Shown here in pieces: positions 1 through 8,203 of a DNA stretch of 64,000 nt. This DNA is from Baaleninema simplex PCC 7105. GTDB lineage: Bacteria > Cyanobacteriota > Cyanobacteriia > Cyanobacteriales > Geitlerinemataceae. The notes under the pieces were generated by a model. That model worked only from the letters and a program-made list of their open reading frames with translations, ran no database searches and was not told the DNA's origin. The DNA is taken from assembly GCF_000332355.1 (NCBI RefSeq), contig NZ_KB235958.1:2016181-2080180 (forward strand). The letters are read 5' to 3'. The stretch's first letter is position 1; every line of letters starts with the position of its first letter. Made by a program: the position numbers and the translations under genes.

Positions 1-40
1 CTCTAAGTACTCTTACTCATTGCAAAACTGGGATGCACCC
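1..40. mobile_element. right end of a GGGTGCATCTCA-type MITE, left part outside the window
   Basis: Positions 29-40 read TGGGATGCACCC, one mismatch from the terminal repeat TGAGATGCACCC that closes four other elements in this window. The preceding 28 bases align with the right arm of the element at 2433-2554 (shared CT..TAAGTA.. and GCA.AA.TG blocks), so this is the same subfamily. The left end would lie upstream of base 1. Confidence 0.6.
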
Positions 41-86
41 AATGCGCTTTCTGTCTTGCTTTACTTAATAAGTTTTTCTTATCACC

Positions 87-440
87 TTGTTTTGCGAAGA
101 CCCATTGCTCCTGATTAGACAATCTATTGGTACGGCAATTGTAAGTGTAGAGGAGTTTGTCGCTGACCCGGAAGAATTTCCCTACGAAGCGCTTGAAGAT
201 GGATGCTTATTTCGCTCGTCTATTGAGTTTTTCAACGAGCTTTTCCCCAATCCAGCGAAGGGAGATTGGCATTGGGAGCCTCTAAACCACGAAGATTTAG
301 AAGAGACAATTCTTTTCCTCGCTAACCGAATCGGCCCTGTCGATCCCGAACAGATTCCACCTGGAATTCCCTCTTCTCACTGGTGGTGGTGGAGCGAAGG
401 CGATCGTCCCGATCCTCAAGCGGATAGTTCTGGCACTTAA
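87..440 (+). CDS. hypothetical acidic protein, possibly a fragment
   Basis: This is an open frame of 117 residues starting at a TTG, because stop codons (TAATAAG) lie just upstream and no ATG is available near the 5' end. The product is acidic, rich in aromatic residues (a WHWEPL segment and four consecutive W near residue 98), and has no membrane segment. I do not recognise the family. It lies directly downstream of a MITE end, so its true 5' part may have been lost. The next gene downstream is a SUKH-like fragment, which hints that this was part of an immunity or accessory cassette, but that is inference only. Confidence 0.35.
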   Translation: MFCEDPLLLIRQSIGTAIVSVEEFVADPEEFPYEALEDGCLFRSSIEFFNELFPNPAKGDWHWEPLNHEDLEETILFLANRIGPVDPEQIPPGIPSSHWWWWSEGDRPDPQADSSGT

Positions 441-461
441 TACCAGACTGAAGAAGTGCTA

Positions 462-569
462 ATGAAGTTTCAATATATTCAAGAAGCGATCGATCTATTT
501 GAAAGCCGCATCGAAGGAGACGATGTGAAAATTATTCCTTGTACGCTAGAAGAGATAGCAGAATTAGAA
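462..569 (+). pseudogene. 5' fragment of a SMI1/KNR4 (SUKH)-like immunity gene, cut by a MITE
   Basis: From ATG 462 the frame encodes 36 residues that contain IIPCTLEEIAELE. That pattern matches the opening of SMI1/KNR4 (SUKH) domains, which usually start with a hydrophobic-P-x-T-x-E-E-I-x-x-L-E block before the globular core. A MITE begins at 570, right after the second E of that block, and the frame runs only to a TGA inside the element (about 623). The rest of the domain is not found after the element. SUKH proteins are typically immunity factors of toxin systems or intracellular adaptors. The family call rests on one short motif. Confidence 0.4.
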
Positions 570-722
570 GGGTGCATCTCAAAAATGTCAATTTATCAGA
601 TCGGAGTCTCTATAGTGAATTGAGCTGTTGTTGGGTTTCGCTATCGCTTCACCCATGGACGGCAGCGTTGCCGAAGTTCAACCTACTCCAGACTTATATT
701 TTTACAAAAGTGAGATGCACCC
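570..722. mobile_element. MITE, GGGTGCATCTCA family, 153 bp
   Basis: The element is bounded by GGGTGCATCTCA (570-581) and its inverse TGAGATGCACCC (711-722). Its core (about 650-690) shares the segment CGGCAGCGTTGCCGAAG with the copies at 23396-23552 and 55708-55860, so these three form a subfamily. It has no coding capacity for a transposase and must have been moved in trans. No clear target duplication is seen here. It interrupts the SUKH-like fragment. Confidence 0.75.
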
Positions 723-725
723 GCT

Positions 726-769
726 GTTCCCTTCCTTTACCAACCGTCTTTTTCAGCAAGCCCTATCTA
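726..769. repeat. 44-bp direct duplication, copy 1
   Basis: The stretch starting GTTCCCTTCCTTTACC and ending AGCCCTATCT is repeated essentially identically at 1520-1563. In the second copy it forms the 3' end of the Shedu-like gene (the codons for the last residues LDRAC). Copy 1 is therefore a displaced piece of that gene end, separated from it by about 790 bp. Confidence 0.75.
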
Positions 770-1188
770 TGACGCGATCGCAATGAAGCAGAAACCCATT
801 GGTTGCGAGTACGTTTTCCTGTACAACTCTCCGAAACCGGATTGCGAGGAGGACGCGATCGCACTTCACGGAACGCGATATCTCCTCGTCCGCCACAGTC
901 ACAACAACTTCGAGTATACGGAAGTGATTCCCGTGGTGAAGTAGCAGGTCAAAGCTTTTGAGAGTAATTTTCAGTAAATTTACAGGTGTCTCCCTCGTAA
1001 GACGGGCGATCGCTTTGGTTAGAATGCGTCTCAAACCCCTACCCTCGCTTATTTCTTCTCAGCGATCTACATTTTTTTCAAAAAATTATCTCAATAGTGT
1101 TGACATAGATTTTCAACAAGCGTATACTGAATTCCAGTGTTCTCCTCTAAACAGACAAGGTTCTCCTCTCTCTTGGGAGAGCGTGCGG

Positions 1189-1226
1189 GCGGGGTTTATC
1201 GATTAGGGCCGATAAACTCCGCTTTT
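1189..1226 (+). terminator. hairpin with short T run
   Basis: GCGGGGTTTATCG (1189-1201) pairs with CGATAAACTCCGC (1210-1222), 12 of 13 positions, with an 8-base loop and TTTT at 1223-1226. This has the form of a factor-independent terminator reading rightward. No intact upstream gene is present, so it is either left over from a lost gene or protects against read-through. Confidence 0.55.
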
Positions 1227-1294
1227 ACAGCTTGCAAACAGGGGTGAAGGAAATTTTAAGAAGCGAGCGTTTTCGGGAAGTGTTTCCAACGAAC

Positions 1295-1519
1295 TCATTC
1301 TTCTTCATCCGCTAGGAATGCTGCTTCGTAACTACTCAGTCTCGTATCTAGGGTTTGCTGAGTCAAGCCAGAAGCTAGACTCGGAAAGAGTTCCTGCGTT
1401 TTAGAGGCGACAAAAGTGCAAGATTTTAGGTATGGGGAGATCTCCAGACCTGGCCCGAGCGCTTTCTCACCTTCGGAAATTAAACGATCGCCAATCCTCC
1501 AAACTGTTCCCCGTTCCCG
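1295..1519 (-). pseudogene. unidentified gene remnant
   Basis: The open frame on the minus strand encodes about 70 residues ending FLADEEE before a TGA. It has a plausible protein-like composition but no proper start: its 5' side runs into a GTTCCCC-type repeat and then the 44-bp duplication that ends the neighbouring Shedu-like gene. I do not recognise it. It looks like a 3' remnant left by rearrangement. Confidence 0.25.
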
Positions 1520-1563
1520 GTTCCCTTCCTTTACCAACCGTCTTTTTCAGCAAGCCCTATCTA
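1520..1563. repeat. 44-bp direct duplication, copy 2
   Basis: This is the second copy of the sequence at 726-769. It overlaps the final codons and stop of the Shedu-like gene (stop at 1547). Confidence 0.75.
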
Positions 1564-2153
1564 AATGACGATAGAGTTCGTCGAACGTTACACAGTGAAT
1601 ATGTTTAGAATTGACCATAAGGCGATCGCGTCGCCATCGCAGTCGATCGCGTTCTCTTTGTGCGAGTCCTTCTAATCGACCCACGATTAGTATTCCTTCG
1701 TACCCCGTAAACTCGCGACCAAAACGAGAGACAAACTCTCGTGTATATTCCAGAGACGATAACTTCCAAAACCAATCAACAACTTGGATAAAACCATGCT
1801 CGAAACGACTCGACCAGTCAGGAGTTGTTTTATTTCCCTTTGTTTGAAAAATACTGGCTTGACTGGCACTTTCAAATTCTATGAAAGCGTACCATCCTGA
1901 TTCTGAATCTCCCACCACTAAATCCGCTTTGAAGTCTCCGAAAATATCGTATTCATAAGCGATTCGATCGAAACGAGCAATATAGGGAAAATTAAGAACC
2001 AATAAATGCCGATAGATGTGGGCGATTTCTAAAAAAAGTCAGTATCTCTTCTTGTTCGTTCAGTTCTTGGTTTTCTTCGAGACAGTTTCGGAGTTCGTTT
2101 AATTCTTGTCGGCAAATTTTTGGATCGAAATTAAAACTTTGAAACTCTTTCAT
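1547..2153 (-). pseudogene. Shedu (SduA/DUF4263)-like antiphage nuclease, frameshifted
   Basis: Two overlapping minus-strand frames together make one Shedu-type protein of about 200 residues. The first runs from ATG 2153 to a TAA at 1992-1994 (53 residues, ending RPHLSAFIGS). The second, offset by one base, continues NFPYIARFDRIAYEYDIFGDF and ends at 1547. Family hallmarks are visible: ADLVVGD, a FIEFE core (the PD-(D/E)xK-like nuclease centre), W-S-S-R-F-E-H-G-F-x-Q-V-V-D-W and TFDELY. Shedu proteins are single-gene defence nucleases. A single base change near 1995-2003 would restore one frame, so the break is recent, a sequencing error, or a programmed shift; the surrounding decay favours a pseudogene. 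Confidence 0.75.
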
Positions 2154-2158
2154 GGAGG

Positions 2159-2431
2159 TTATCCATGTATTGTTTCGAGACGACTATGCGTCAGAATGTC
2201 GAGGATTTCAACATCCTCTTTTGAAGACCGAAACAAAATTCTAAGATTGCGATCGGCTCGTATAATGTATAAGTCGTTTAAGCCTTCACCTTTTAAGGGT
2301 TCACCTTCTTGTCTCAGGAACTCGTCACGAGGAAAATTTTCGAGCCTAGACAGAAGATGTCAAACCCTCTCGCGATCGCCAGGAAGAAGCGATCGCAGTG
2401 CAATTTGAGCTGACATTCTGATAGTCGCCAT
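2159..2431 (-). pseudogene. RelE/ParE-like toxin with in-frame stop and MITE at its start
   Basis: Read on the minus strand from ATG 2431 (or the alternative ATG 2416), the frame encodes a RelE/ParE-superfamily toxin of about 90 residues. After codon 23 (LLPGDRERV) there is a TGA, and the same frame then continues HLLSRLENFPRDEF, GEGLNDLYIIRADRNLRILF and EVLDILTH-like EDVEILDILTHSRLE to TAA at 2159. The L-Y-I-I-R-A-D-x-N-L-R-I-L-F block is typical of these mRNA-interferase folds. A MITE sits immediately 5' of ATG 2431, and its 9-bp target duplication includes the start codon, so the upstream antitoxin context is disrupted. The toxin ends 5 bp before the Shedu start. Confidence 0.6.
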
Positions 2432-2432
2432 C

Positions 2433-2554
2433 GGGTGCATCTCACTTTCGTAAATACACAAGTTCGGCAATTTGTCAATATCTTCCTCAAGGACTGCTAG
2501 AAGGGGATTTACTCCTTTAAGTATTTATACTTATCGCAGAATTGAGATGCACCC
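2433..2554. mobile_element. MITE, GGGTGCATCTCA family, 122 bp, with 9-bp target duplication
   Basis: Terminal repeats are GGGTGCATCTCA (2433-2444) and TGAGATGCACCC (2543-2554). The flanks are identical: GTCGCCATC at 2424-2432 and again at 2555-2563. This gives the element boundaries exactly and shows transposition with 8-9 bp staggered cutting. The internal sequence is AT-rich, non-coding and resembles the element end at 1-40. Confidence 0.85.
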
Positions 2555-2648
2555 GTCGCCATCAGACTTAAGTTATAACTCAATGACTTGGCGAGTTAAC
2601 TCCTGCCATAAAATCAGTGTATCTGACTTTATGGCGATCGCACCGACA

Positions 2649-4412
2649 TCACCCGTTCAAAAGAGCTTCGACAAACTCATAACTGGAGAAGGGACGTAAA
2701 TCCTCAATTCCCTCACCGGCTCCGACAAAACGGATGGGAAGCCCCAGTTGTTCGACCACCGCTAGAGCTACACCACCTTTAGCCGTTCCGTCGAGTTTGG
2801 TGAGAACTACGCCGCTCAATTTCGCCGCCTCTGCAAAAACTTGCGCTTGACGCAAGCCGTTTTGACCCAAGGTTGCATCGAGAACTAACAGCGATTCGAC
2901 TTTCGCATCGGAGGCTTTTTTGTCGATGATGCGGCGAATCTTGCTGAGTTCGTCCATCAGATTCTTTTTGTTTTGCAAACGTCCGGCGGTATCGACGAGC
3001 AGTAATTCGACATCGCGAGACTTGGCGGCGGTAATTCCGTCGAAGACGACAGCGGCGGGATCGGTGTTCTTTCCGGGGTTGGCGATGACTTCCGTTTCGC
3101 TGCGTTGACCCCAAATTTTGACCTGTTCTACCGCAGCAGCTCGGAAAGTGTCGGCGGCGGCGATGATGCAGCTATAATCAGATTTTTTCGCCAAATGCGC
3201 CAGTTTGCCGATGGTGGTGGTTTTTCCGGCTCCGTTTACCCCCGTCATCAACCAGATGTTGAAATGGTCTTTTTCGGGGGTGAACTCGCGATCGTAGCCG
3301 TTCTCGAAGGGGCGATCGAGAATGTCACGAAGAATCTGTTTGAGATAGGCGATCGCTTCTTCAGGAGGAAGACTTTCTTCGCGCAGTTTAGCTTGTAAGG
3401 TTTCGATAATCTTGTCGGTAGCTTCGACTCCCACGTCAGCTTGTAACAGCAACGCCTCGATTTCAAAAACGGCGTCTTTGTTCAGCGGACCTTGACCGAC
3501 GATCGCTTTAAGCTGGTTGATGAGTCCGAGGCGGGTTTTTCCTAATCCCTGACGGAGTTTTTGCAACCAGGTAATTTCTTCGATCGAAACCTCGTCGGGA
3601 CGGCGGCCTTGAGCGGCCAGCACTTCAGCCGACCAAACAAAGTCTTCATCGAAGGCGATCGCGGGAGTCGGTTCGGGGGTGGGTTCTTCTTCGACTGGGG
3701 TTTCGATCGCTTCGGCTTTCAGGCGATCGAGTCGTTCTTTTCGTTCTTCTGCGGCTTTCGCCCACGCCGGAACGTTCGTTTCGGAAACGGGTTCTGGTTG
3801 TGTTTCCTCGACTTCAGAAACTTCTTCAGAAACAGGTTCTGGTCGTGTTTCCTCAACTTCAGAAACTTCTTCAGAAACGGGTTCTGGTTGTGTTTCCTCG
3901 ACTTCAGAAACTTCTTCAGAAACTTCTTGAAAAACGGGTTCGACTTCAGTTTCTGCCGCTTCTTCCGAAATAGTTTCAGTTGTTTCTTGAATTTCCGAAA
4001 TTTCTTCAGAAACTTCTTCCGTTACGGCTTCCACTCCAGAAACGGCTTCAGCAGGCTCTTCGGAAACTTCTTCCGTTACGGCTTCAGCAGGTTCTTCAGA
4101 AACTTCTTCCGTTACGGCTTCGGCAGGTTCTTCGGAAACTTCTTCCGTTACGGCTTCGGCAGGTTCTTCGGAAACTTCTTCAGAAACTTCCAGTTGAGTC
4201 GGCTGCTGTTTTTGAATATTTTGATAAGCCGCTTTTGCCCAAGCCAAATAATTCTGAGCCGGGTCAGCTTCAGCCGCTGTTTCCTCAGCCTCTTCTGCCT
4301 CTTCTCCCGTTTCCTCCACCGTTTCTTGAGTGTCCTCCACTGGAGGTTGAGTCGATTCGTCTTCTTGTCGATCGTCGCGATCGAATTGACGGCGGAACCA
4401 ATTAAACACCAT
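2649..4412 (-). CDS. ftsY: signal recognition particle receptor FtsY
   Basis: FtsY is the membrane-associated GTPase that docks SRP-ribosome complexes at the translocon. At 587 residues it is long because of an acidic A domain. Residues 78-125 carry four copies of a 12-residue unit ([12 protein letters not shown]) and 166-210 three copies of a 15-residue unit ([15 protein letters not shown]). The N domain spans about 285-370. The G domain holds G1 [10 protein letters not shown] (391-400), [12 protein letters not shown] (from 474) and [10 protein letters not shown] (from 538). It starts with an ATG coding [10 protein letters not shown], an amphipathic basic start suited to membrane contact. 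It is the last gene of a DUF502-nusB-ftsY run on one strand, 72 bp after nusB. Confidence 0.97.
   Translation of the reverse strand: MVFNWFRRQFDRDDRQEDESTQPPVEDTQETVEETGEEAEEAEETAAEADPAQNYLAWAKAAYQNIQKQQPTQLEVSEEVSEEPAEAVTEEVSEEPAEAVTEEVSEEPAEAVTEEVSEEPAEAVSGVEAVTEEVSEEISEIQETTETISEEAAETEVEPVFQEVSEEVSEVEETQPEPVSEEVSEVEETRPEPVSEEVSEVEETQPEPVSETNVPAWAKAAEERKERLDRLKAEAIETPVEEEPTPEPTPAIAFDEDFVWSAEVLAAQGRRPDEVSIEEITWLQKLRQGLGKTRLGLINQLKAIVGQGPLNKDAVFEIEALLLQADVGVEATDKIIETLQAKLREESLPPEEAIAYLKQILRDILDRPFENGYDREFTPEKDHFNIWLMTGVNGAGKTTTIGKLAHLAKKSDYSCIIAAADTFRAAAVEQVKIWGQRSETEVIANPGKNTDPAAVVFDGITAAKSRDVELLLVDTAGRLQNKKNLMDELSKIRRIIDKKASDAKVESLLVLDATLGQNGLRQAQVFAEAAKLSGVVLTKLDGTAKGGVALAVVEQLGLPIRFVGAGEGIEDLRPFSSYEFVEALLNG
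3783..4181 (-). repeat. coding minisatellites in the ftsY acidic domain
   Basis: Two in-frame tandem arrays lie inside ftsY: four 36-bp units at about 4038-4181 and three 45-bp units at about 3783-3917. Units differ by few bases, so copy number probably varies among strains without breaking the frame. Confidence 0.8.
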
Positions 4413-4484
4413 AGCTCGTTTGCCAGAAAGTCGTCAGAGAATGCCGAAGTCCACGTTACTTATCGTACAACGCTGAGACAGCGC

Positions 4485-5126
4485 TTAGTTAGAAGAAGAG
4501 GTCGCTTCAGCTTCAGAGTTTAATAAATCGACAACGCGACGCAAGACGCCGTTGACGAAACGGAAAGAGTTGTCGCTGCTATAGCGTTTGGTAAGTTCGA
4601 CCGCTTCATCGATCGCCACCTGTTCGGGAATTCCGAGATATTGCAGTTCGGCCACCGCCAGACGAAGAACGTCTTGTTCGATGCGAGGTAAACGCTCGAG
4701 TTGCCAATCGACGATCGCGCGATCGAGCAACGCGTCGATTTCCGAGCGGTTCTGCGTCGCCTGCATCAACAGCTCGAGGGCGAACTCACGGACGTTGGCT
4801 TGACCGGCCAGTTGCACGAATTCCGGTAATTCGACTGCCATTCCCAAGCGTTCGATGGCCTGTCGCGTCAGTTCCATCGCGTCGGACACCATCGCCTTAG
4901 CACTTTTAAGATCGGTGGTGCGCGTTTCGCTTTCAAAGAGGCGATCGCTTCCCCGCTTGAGTTCGGCGGCGGCGGTTTCGAGGGCTTCGTGAGCCTCCAG
5001 CGTCATCGCCCGAACCGCAGCCACGACAATATCGCCTAGCTGTTGTTCGGTGAGTTTCTCAGGATTTTTCGGCAACTGGCTCAAACTCAAAAGTGCCAGT
5101 TCGCGGGCGATACTGCGGGCTTGCAT
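4485..5126 (-). CDS. nusB: transcription antitermination protein NusB
   Basis: NusB binds boxA RNA with NusE (S10) and promotes rRNA antitermination. The 213-residue product has the usual helical C-terminal core with the family signature spread over the last 90 residues: RIEQDVLRLAVAELQY, IPEQVAIDEAVELTKRYS and FVNGVLRRV. It is about 70 residues longer than the E. coli protein because of an N-terminal helical insertion (residues 40-110), as usual in cyanobacteria. The start MQARSIARELALLSLSQL matches the normal NusB opening. It is 44 bp downstream of the DUF502 gene and upstream of ftsY, an arrangement suggesting one transcript. Confidence 0.93.
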   Translation of the reverse strand: MQARSIARELALLSLSQLPKNPEKLTEQQLGDIVVAAVRAMTLEAHEALETAAAELKRGSDRLFESETRTTDLKSAKAMVSDAMELTRQAIERLGMAVELPEFVQLAGQANVREFALELLMQATQNRSEIDALLDRAIVDWQLERLPRIEQDVLRLAVAELQYLGIPEQVAIDEAVELTKRYSSDNSFRFVNGVLRRVVDLLNSEAEATSSSN

Positions 5127-5170
5127 AGACCGGGTGTAGAGTAGAAAACGACAGCGAGGCGGCGGTGGGG

Positions 5171-5956
5171 TTAGGCGTCTTCTTCAATGGGAACGACATC
5201 TTCGATGGCAACCGCTTCTTCAACGGGAACGGGTTTGTTTTTCTTCCGCGACAGAAGCTGTTCGAGTGTCGGCCGTTGCGGTTCGACGGCTGCCCCATCG
5301 GGAGGGGTCGGACAGACGATTCCCCCCGATATCAGGATTTTAAACGCATCTTCGATCGAGAGATTGACATCGATCGCGTCCCGTTCGGGAATAATAGCGT
5401 ACCATCCCGTTGTCGGGTTGGGGGTCGTCGGCACGAAGACGCTCAACATCGATTCGTTCATGTGGGTTTGAATTTCACCGCTAATGGCTCCCGTCACGAA
5501 CGCTAACGCCCACAGTCCTTTGCGGGGATACTCGATGAGGACGACGCGGCGGAACTTGGTACTCGAATCTTGCAACAGCGTTTGTAGGAGCTGCTTGAGA
5601 GTTTTGTACACCGATCCCGCCAACGGAATCGCCTGAACGATGTTTTCTCCGAAGTCCAGCAGCCATCGTCCGACGATGTTGCGGGCCATCAAGCCGATCA
5701 GCAGGATTCCGAACAGGGGAACGGCAAACCCCACAAGTAAGTTGAGCAGGTTGACTAGAATCGGGTGCAACCCGTCAAAGGGGTTTAGCTGCTTGGGAAT
5801 GCTTGTCAGAAAGCCGATCGTCCAGTTGGCGATGACGAGTGTTAGCCAAATCGTCGTCGCTAACGGGATGATGACTAACAAGCCTGCGATTAAATCGTTT
5901 TTTAGGTCTTGCTTTAAGCGTTGGAGCACAGATCTCTCACTCGTATCGCCATTCAT
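5171..5956 (-). CDS. DUF502 family membrane protein
   Basis: The 261-residue protein has two strong membrane segments, at about residues 20-45 (LIAGLLVIIPLATTIWLTLV) and 70-95 (LLNLLVGFAVPLFGILLIGL), followed by the DUF502 soluble part with IPLAGSVYKTLKQL and VVLIEYPRKGLWALAFVTG. The C-terminal 40 residues are acidic and basic low-complexity sequence. The molecular role of DUF502 is not established; plant homologues (LCV-like) are membrane proteins. It is first in the DUF502-nusB-ftsY run. The ATG at 5954-5956 is the first in frame. Confidence 0.88.
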   Translation of the reverse strand: MNGDTSERSVLQRLKQDLKNDLIAGLLVIIPLATTIWLTLVIANWTIGFLTSIPKQLNPFDGLHPILVNLLNLLVGFAVPLFGILLIGLMARNIVGRWLLDFGENIVQAIPLAGSVYKTLKQLLQTLLQDSSTKFRRVVLIEYPRKGLWALAFVTGAISGEIQTHMNESMLSVFVPTTPNPTTGWYAIIPERDAIDVNLSIEDAFKILISGGIVCPTPPDGAAVEPQRPTLEQLLSRKKNKPVPVEEAVAIEDVVPIEEDA

Positions 5957-6268
5957 ATAAGCCGATCTCGTCGTTCGGGATATCCAAAACGATAGGGGGG
6001 GGTTACCCGTTGTCTTATATTAATTGTTAACGCTTGTAAAGAATTGTTGCAAGCTCGTCGGATAGACGAAGACGGGGCAACGATCCCCGATACGTTCGTA
6101 AACGGCTGTGTGTATCAAATGTAACATCTTAGAGGTAAAAATGCTGGAAAACCGATGAGGCGAGGTGAGTTTTCCAGTTTTTGAGACTTGGCGTTCCCGA
6201 AGAAAGGCGATCGCCTCGAGGGCGATCGCCTGAGAAACAACAGGTTTCTCGCCCCTCGATCGCGATCG
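5957..6268. other. intergenic region, promoter side of the DUF502-nusB-ftsY operon
   Basis: The 312 bp contain no gene. The left part holds AT-rich blocks (TTATATTAATTGTTAACG near 6015-6032) suited to a leftward promoter for DUF502-nusB-ftsY, although I cannot assign -35/-10 boxes with confidence. The right part contains a terminator-like hairpin (6144-6177) and two nearby HIP1-type palindromes around 6206-6230. Confidence 0.5.
6139..6177 (-). terminator. probable terminator of the glycosyltransferase gene
   Basis: CTGGAAAAC (6144-6152) pairs perfectly with GTTTTCCAG (6169-6177). Reading leftward, the stem is followed by GCATTTTTACC, a T5 run. It lies about 90 bp downstream of the glycosyltransferase stop. 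A T run on the other side (6178-6182) means it could also act rightward. Confidence 0.55.
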
Positions 6269-7201
6269 TTAAGCTTGAGAAGAGGAACCTTCCGAGGGGG
6301 TTTGTAGCGTTACGGAACCGTCCTCTTCTTCAGAAGACGACAGCGATTTTGGCGGTGGAGGAATCTGTCCTTTACGCTTAAGTTCGTCGACTTTTAACAA
6401 AATCAAGTATTCATAAAACGCCTGCAAAGTACACCAGGCAAAGCCCGCACGTCCGTCGAAAAGTCCCCCCAAGACAAAATACATATAAACAAACCGAACC
6501 AGAGGTCGAAACGGAAGGCGTAGCGATAAATCTTTCAAAGCCCGCCGCCGTTCGACTTCCGATCGCCCGAAAAATAGCTCGTACCAACGCACGTTGCCGT
6601 AGTGCAGTTGGCGCAAGGTTTCGATCGCCTCGTCCGTCGAATATCGATTGTGTTTCTCGATCCAGCGACTCAACCCTTTACCCGAAGTGTAATGAGGATA
6701 CGTCTCTTTGAGAAATCCCGTTTTCCCGTCGCAGACTTCCCGTTCGGTGTGTCCGTAATCGTCGAACCACACCTTCTCCTTGCAGAACAACCGCAATTGA
6801 TAGCGAGGATATTGCGTACTGCGGCGAATCCAGCGATCCATAAAAATCACCCGTTCGGCCACGTAATACCCCACAACATCGTCATCTTCAGAGCGAGTCT
6901 CGCGATCTCGTATCGTCTGACAACATTCCTCAAACAGTTCCGGAGTCATACGTTCGTCCGCCTCGAGGATGTAAACCCACTCGTACTTCGTCGGGATCGA
7001 TCGCAGCATCCAAGTGCGTTGTTTGCCGTGACTTTCAAACCGATGCTGTTCGACGCGTACCGGATAGCGACGAGCGATATCCACCGTTCGATCGCTGCTC
7101 AAGGAATCGACGACAACGACATCGTCGGACAATAATGCCGACTCGATACAGTCGGCAATATCAATTTCTTCGTTGTAAGTAAGAATGTAAATCGAAAACA
7201 T
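6269..7201 (-). CDS. family 2 glycosyltransferase
   Basis: This GT-A fold glycosyltransferase probably builds cell-surface polysaccharide or lipopolysaccharide. From the preferred start (ATG 7199-7201, MFSIYILTYNEEIDIADCIES) it has about 310 residues. The upstream in-frame extension of 39 residues is basic and unlike the family, so I exclude it. The nucleotide-binding opening is YILTYNEE, with VVVVDSLSSDRTVDIA following; the acidic metal motif is EADER (residues about 84-88). A WIRRSTQYPRYQLRLF block and the W.YDDYGHTERE-like segment resemble LPS core/WaaE-type enzymes. The C-terminus has a membrane-associating stretch (RPLVRFVYMYFVLGGLFDG) and a Ser/Glu-rich tail. It sits next to an HpsJ-like gene, consistent with polysaccharide export. 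Confidence 0.85.
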   Translation of the reverse strand: MFSIYILTYNEEIDIADCIESALLSDDVVVVDSLSSDRTVDIARRYPVRVEQHRFESHGKQRTWMLRSIPTKYEWVYILEADERMTPELFEECCQTIRDRETRSEDDDVVGYYVAERVIFMDRWIRRSTQYPRYQLRLFCKEKVWFDDYGHTEREVCDGKTGFLKETYPHYTSGKGLSRWIEKHNRYSTDEAIETLRQLHYGNVRWYELFFGRSEVERRRALKDLSLRLPFRPLVRFVYMYFVLGGLFDGRAGFAWCTLQAFYEYLILLKVDELKRKGQIPPPPKSLSSSEEEDGSVTLQTPSEGSSSQA

Positions 7202-7372
7202 AGGCTGACGAGCGATCGAATAAAAAAAAAGGTATCGCACCCTGCGGCGTCCGAACGACGCGATCGCGATCGATCCACGTCGTGCGAACGAACCGAGTCG
7301 AGCGGTAGATGCAGCCACCGTAGGGATCGAGTCGTTCGGCTCGAGAGTTTCCCGAGAGAGATCGGCGCGACT

Positions 7373-8203
7373 CTAATTCGACGGGACTTGGCGGCCGCCA
7401 CGACGAGGTCTCATCATGCCTTTTAGACCCGTCCAGCCAATGACAATGTAACCGATAGCCAGTAACAAGCTACTAATTCCAATGCGAAAGGCAGATTTCC
7501 AAGCAGCCAAGCGCGTTTCTTGTTCGAGTTCCTCTTCGCGTTGGCGAATCCGACCTTTAAGCTGTTCGGGTAGTTGCGACGCTTGCTGGTCGAGGAACGA
7601 CCGAATCGCCTCGGGGTTCTCTTGAGACTCTTCGAGGAGTTGGCGCAGAGCATCGGGAGTCTGTTCGCTAGCTAAGATCTGCTCTCGCTGCGCTTCGTTT
7701 TCCAACAGCGTCTCTAACTGCTGTTCGAGTTGGGTTCGCTGTTGTTCGAGCTGCGTTTGGAACTCCTCACTACTCAGTTGTGTGTTGAGTTGAGTTTCCG
7801 CTTGACGAGCTTGTTGAGAGATGTCTTCGAGCCGTTGGTTGCTCTGCATCCGCACGTCATTAAAATGAATTCCCGTCAGCAACAAAAACAACAGTCCCAG
7901 CAAACTCGAGAGAATGAGTCCCCAAAACCGCAAATCTTGCCATTTTTTACGGGGCATCGCCGTGGCTGCCCCGGCCGTTCCCATCCAGTATCCCGCAAAC
8001 AGGAGCGCCAAGCCGATCATAGGAATAATACCGCGATCGACGAACGTGGAAGCCACTTGAAGGCGCCACTGTAAGGTCAGAGGCTGATACGGAGCCGGAA
8101 GGATCAGGTAATCGAGCAGAGACGACACGATCAGGAGAAGTCCAACGATTTTTAGGCTGCGAGCTGCTAAAGACGATGGTTGACGGGTGGTTGTCGCTTT
8201 CAT
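7373..8203 (-). CDS. HpsJ-like membrane protein
   Basis: The product (about 276 residues from ATG 8203; a TTG at 8239 would add 12) has two membrane helices near the N-terminus (SLKIVGLLLIVSSLLDYLIL and GIIPMIGLALLFAGYWMG), a third (FWGLILSSLLGLLFLLLTG), a long Gln/Glu-rich coiled coil (about residues 115-215), and a last helix (ISSLLLAIGYIVIGWTG). This layout and the opening sequence match cyanobacterial HpsJ-family proteins, which are linked to hormogonium polysaccharide secretion and motility in filamentous species. The adjacent glycosyltransferase fits that context. The exact function of HpsJ is not settled. Confidence 0.7.
   Translation of the reverse strand: MKATTTRQPSSLAARSLKIVGLLLIVSSLLDYLILPAPYQPLTLQWRLQVASTFVDRGIIPMIGLALLFAGYWMGTAGAATAMPRKKWQDLRFWGLILSSLLGLLFLLLTGIHFNDVRMQSNQRLEDISQQARQAETQLNTQLSSEEFQTQLEQQRTQLEQQLETLLENEAQREQILASEQTPDALRQLLEESQENPEAIRSFLDQQASQLPEQLKGRIRQREEELEQETRLAAWKSAFRIGISSLLLAIGYIVIGWTGLKGMMRPRRGGRQVPSN

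Larger units (their letters stand above)
723..1294. other. gene-poor degraded stretch
   Basis: No convincing complete gene is present. On the + strand a frame from about 776 to 955 codes for a basic 60-residue tail (ends GEVAGQSF) with cyanobacterial codon use but no start; it could be the 3' remnant of a gene. The stretch contains the first copy of a 44-bp duplication (726-769) and ends in a terminator-like hairpin. It fits a decayed accessory region. Confidence 0.4.

Noticed and set aside
753-1034. 93-residue minus-strand frame ending DRAC
   Set aside because: Its end only copies the 3' end of the Shedu-like gene by the 44-bp duplication; the rest matches nothing and codon use is poor.
3561-4523. 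320-residue plus-strand frame rich in F, R and N
   Set aside because: It is antisense to the repetitive acidic domain of ftsY; the repeats keep it open.
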